From Actinophytocola algeriensis (GTDB lineage: Bacteria; Actinomycetota; Actinomycetes; Mycobacteriales; Pseudonocardiaceae), in assembly GCF_014203735.1 (NCBI RefSeq), contig NZ_JACHJQ010000018.1, positions 1 through 52,150 of the forward strand: 52,150 nucleotides of DNA, written 5' to 3'. Within the stretch, counting starts at the first letter, position 1. Each line of letters begins with the position of its first letter. The translations under genes and the position numbers were made by a program. This document shows, piece after piece, positions 50,036 through 52,150 of the stretch. Under the pieces are notes generated by a model. It did no database searches and was not told the origin of the DNA. It saw only the letters and a program-made list of their open reading frames with translations.

Positions 50036-50866
50036 TCAGTGAGTGCGGTGTGCGGTGATGGCGTCGACGTCGGCGATGCCGTCGATGACCTGCCGCGCGA
50101 GGTCGGACAGGCGGTGGTGGTGGGTACGTGCGTAACCACGCAGGGCGGTGAATGCCTCCTCGGGTGTGAGGGTGCCGCTGTGAGCGGCGAGCATGCCCTT
50201 GGCCTGTTCGATGATGACGCGGGAGTTGAGGGCGGTCTGCAACTGCTCGGTGACGATGGTGGCGTGGTCGATGGTGCGTTGCTGCAGGATGCCGATGGTG
50301 GCGACGTCCGCCAGGGCTTGGCCGAGCTGGCTCTGGCTGGACACCGGCCGAACGCCATCGGCATCGGCGTTGAGCAGCGACAGGGCACCGATCACGTCGC
50401 GGCGTAGCCGCATCGGCAGCGCGTGCACGGCGCGGAACCCGCAGATCTCGGCCGCGGCGACATAGCGTGGCCACCGATCGGTGTCGGCGCTCAGGTCGGT
50501 GCTGACCACGGCTTCACCGGTCCGCACGCACTCCACGCAGGGACCGCCGTCGGTTTCCGCGGCGAACATTTCGAGCAGTTCGGATTTCTCCGACGAGGCG
50601 GCCGCCATCCGGATCCCACCGCGCTGGTCGGAAAGCAGCACACCGGCGGCGTCCACGTCGAGGAGATCCACACAGTGGTCGACGAGCATGTGCAGGAACT
50701 CGGTGAGATCGAAATCGGCGACCATCGTGTCGGCGAGGTTCACGAAAGCCTGCCCGATCCGCTGATCCCGCAGCGCGGCCGCACCACCCTCGCTGCCGGC
50801 ATCGACGGATCGCACCGTGTCGGAAAGCATGGGCTTAGCTCGTGGTTCGCGTTCCAACCTGCTCAC
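50036..50866 (-). CDS. GAF-ANTAR regulator 1
   Basis: The 276-residue protein has a GAF domain (about 50-195; VDLLDVDAAGVLLSDQRGGI, then GGPCVECVRTGEAV) and an ANTAR RNA-binding domain at the C-terminus (NSRVIIEQAKGMLAAHSGTL, then ALRGYARTHHHRLSDLARQV). ANTAR proteins bind paired hexanucleotide stem-loops in mRNA and block termination. The start overlaps the end of GAF-ANTAR 2 (GTGA), so the pair is one operon. Confidence 0.92.
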   Translation of the reverse strand: MSRLEREPRAKPMLSDTVRSVDAGSEGGAAALRDQRIGQAFVNLADTMVADFDLTEFLHMLVDHCVDLLDVDAAGVLLSDQRGGIRMAAASSEKSELLEMFAAETDGGPCVECVRTGEAVVSTDLSADTDRWPRYVAAAEICGFRAVHALPMRLRRDVIGALSLLNADADGVRPVSSQSQLGQALADVATIGILQQRTIDHATIVTEQLQTALNSRVIIEQAKGMLAAHSGTLTPEEAFTALRGYARTHHHRLSDLARQVIDGIADVDAITAHRTH

Positions 50867-51561
50867 TCTCCGCTGTCCAGCCGCAAACGGCGCTCGATGA
50901 TGTCCTTCGCGACCTCGGCCAGGGTCATGTGATGAGCGAAGGCGTGCCCTCGGATCCGCAGCAGCGCGTCTGCCAGGCTCACCCGTATGTCCGCTGCGAC
51001 CATACCCGTCGCCTGGTGCACCTCGGCCTGGATGTCGACCAGCCCGGACAGCGTCAACGGCGCCACCGCGTGCACGTCGTCGAAGATCGTTTCGGTGGCC
51101 GCGTCCGCGAGCAGAAGTGCGTCAGTCAACTGTGCCGGCGTCAGCGACCCGGCCGACAGCCGGTGCATCTCCAGTACCCCCAGCCGCACGCCACCGACCT
51201 GCAGAGGGAAGGAGAACACCGCCGCGGCGCCCGCGGTGATCGCGTCCGCGGTGAACCCGGGCCAGCGCACGCCGTCCGCGGTCAGGTTCGGGATCAGTAC
51301 CGGCCGCCCGAACTCGTAGGCGTCGATGCACGGCGCCGAGCCCGCGGTGATGGCGAGATCGTCCAGCCGCGTACCGAGTTCGTCAGACGAGTAGACCAAC
51401 GCGCCCCCGCCGTCCGCGTTCGTGCCGCCCAGCACCCGCACCCGCGCACCCGAGACGGCGAGCTCCATCACGCAGAGCTCGCAGATGCCCCGCAGCAGAT
51501 CCGCCGCGTTGTCGTGCTCCGCGAGCAGAGTTTGCAGATGCTTGCGCCGGTCCGCGCTCAC
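50863..51561 (-). CDS. GAF-ANTAR regulator 2
   Basis: The 232-residue protein has a GAF domain (about 15-160; APCIDAYEFGRPVLIPNLTA) and an ANTAR domain (about 165-228; VDIQAEVHQATGMVAADIRV, then ALLRIRGHAFAHHMTLAEVA). The GTG start at 51561 follows GGAGAG. It is upstream of GAF-ANTAR 1 in the same operon; the two may work as a heteromer or sense different ligands. Confidence 0.9.
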   Translation of the reverse strand: MSADRRKHLQTLLAEHDNAADLLRGICELCVMELAVSGARVRVLGGTNADGGGALVYSSDELGTRLDDLAITAGSAPCIDAYEFGRPVLIPNLTADGVRWPGFTADAITAGAAAVFSFPLQVGGVRLGVLEMHRLSAGSLTPAQLTDALLLADAATETIFDDVHAVAPLTLSGLVDIQAEVHQATGMVAADIRVSLADALLRIRGHAFAHHMTLAEVAKDIIERRLRLDSGE

Positions 51562-52003
51562 CTCTCCGCCCCTTCCGCACACGCGACCCCACCGCCGGCG
51601 AGGTATGACCGTTCACCGTACTCCGGGTACCACCCGGACACCTTTCCGACACCGGACCGGACGTCACGATCGCGCGACGACGCCGACGGGCGAACCTCCC
51701 GGTCACGCGAGGCGTCGTGTACCGCCGGTTCGTGACGCCGGCGCCGTGCGCACGGGTCGGTCTCGCCTACCGGACACCGCCGACTCCCCCCGCCCGGCAC
51801 TTTCTGGACCTCGCCGTCGAACTCCAGCGCCCGGCCGAGCACTGGCCGCGGGGTCATGGCCTGCCGGAGAATCCACCGCGAGAGACGGGGAGGATGCTCC
51901 TAGCGTGCGCGTACCATGGGGAGATGCCCGAGACCCCGGTACGTCGTCGCTACCAGTCAACGGGCCGGTCGTGTCGCCCTCGTTCGTCCTGAAGAGCACC
52001 GAC
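51562..52003. other. Intergenic region before the GNAT gene
   Basis: This 440-base gap should hold the leftward promoter of the GAF-ANTAR operon and the rightward promoter of the GNAT gene. An open frame at 51717-51992 has no family resemblance and codon use unlike the neighbours. No clear hairpin or repeat was seen. Confidence 0.4.
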
Positions 52004-52150
52004 ATGCGCACGAACCCATCCAACACCGGTGCGTTCACCACCGAGCGGCTGACGGTGAGACCCTGGCACGTCGAGGACGCCCAGGCCGCGCTGGACGTCT
52101 ACGGGCACCCCGAGGTGACCCGCTGGCTCAGCCCCGACATGGACCAGGTG
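52004..52150 (+). CDS. GNAT acetyltransferase (RimJ/RimL type), partial
   Basis: The frame reads FTTERLTVRPWHVEDAQAAL and YGHPEVTRWLSPDM, the characteristic start of RimJ/RimL-like GNATs, and runs off the window end. The ATG at 52004 is likely; a GTG at 51971 in the same frame is possible. Only 49 residues are visible, so the acetyl-CoA motif is not seen. Confidence 0.7.
   Translation, partial: MRTNPSNTGAFTTERLTVRPWHVEDAQAALDVYGHPEVTRWLSPDMDQV

Noticed and set aside
51717-51992. 91-residue plus-strand frame before the final GNAT
   Set aside because: It has no ribosome site, no recognisable motif and atypical composition.
1-52150. tRNA, rRNA and riboswitch genes
   Set aside because: No cloverleaf sequence, rRNA block or known riboswitch core was noticed on reading both strands. 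A covariance-model scan could not be run.

Overview
The window is very GC-rich, with dense third-position GC, frequent GTG/TTG starts and overlapping ATGA/GTGA junctions. An AfsR/SARP regulator, GAF-ANTAR proteins, an actinobacterial Asp23/Gls24 operon and DUF3558/DUF5994-type proteins point to an actinomycete, most likely of the Pseudonocardiales. This assignment is inference; no rRNA or other taxonomic marker is present.

Region 1 (about 92-29994) is a biosynthetic gene cluster built around ATP-grasp peptide ligases. Nine genes run leftward from a divergent control region at 11067-11545: ATP-grasp C, an MFS exporter, an Asp/Asn-hydroxylase-like dioxygenase, ATP-grasp B, ATP-grasp A, a dipeptide epimerase of the enolase superfamily, an S9 peptidase, a membrane desaturase/hydroxylase and a proline-dehydrogenase-like flavoenzyme. 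Twelve genes run rightward: a CmlA-like metallo-beta-lactamase-fold di-iron hydroxylase, ATP-grasp D, an NRPS (C-A-T-T), a PKS (KS-AT-ACP), an NRPS (A-T), a type II thioesterase, a GNAT, ATP-grasp B', ATP-grasp C', a second MFS exporter, ATP-grasp E and a second GNAT. Seven ATP-grasp enzymes next to a minimal NRPS/PKS line is far more ligase capacity than usual. I infer a peptide product in which a short NRPS/PKS core (an amino acid or dipeptide extended by one malonate, with no ketoreductase) is extended by carrier-independent ligation, epimerised, hydroxylated or desaturated, N-acetylated and exported. B/B' and C/C' are paralogous pairs, each pair near its own exporter, so the two arms look like duplicated ligase-plus-export cassettes. 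I do not recognise the cluster as a known pathway.

Region 2 (29991-44000) is a patchwork of unrelated genes and debris. A dispersed repeat family ending in TAGTGCTGTG occurs as two long copies (29991-30320 and 39641-40093, in opposite orientation; the second has perfect 15-bp terminal inverted repeats) and as one isolated terminus (41060-41106). Remnants of an MFS transporter, a dehydrogenase tail, a LuxR/AfsR-type regulator and a haloacid dehalogenase lie among intact genes: an epoxide hydrolase divergent from a WYL regulator, a DUF3558 lipoprotein, an AfsR-like SARP, an ArsR-type regulator, a secreted alpha/beta hydrolase, an SRPBCC protein, an S41 peptidase, a flavin monooxygenase and an acyl-CoA desaturase. 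The left edge of the window (1-93) holds the tail of an IS5-type transposase, so the cluster is bordered by mobile sequence on both sides.

Region 3 (44382-48845) is an envelope-stress operon: an ECF sigma factor preceded by a tiny coupled leader ORF, a protein joining a zinc anti-sigma motif (HxxxCxxC) to a Gls24-type domain, several Asp23/Gls24 proteins, a DUF2273-like membrane peptide, a DUF6286-like protein and an AmaP-like anchor.

Region 4 (48899-52150) has a DUF5994-type protein, a 51-residue conserved small protein, two overlapping GAF-ANTAR regulators and the start of a GNAT gene that runs off the window. No tRNA, rRNA or CRISPR array was seen.
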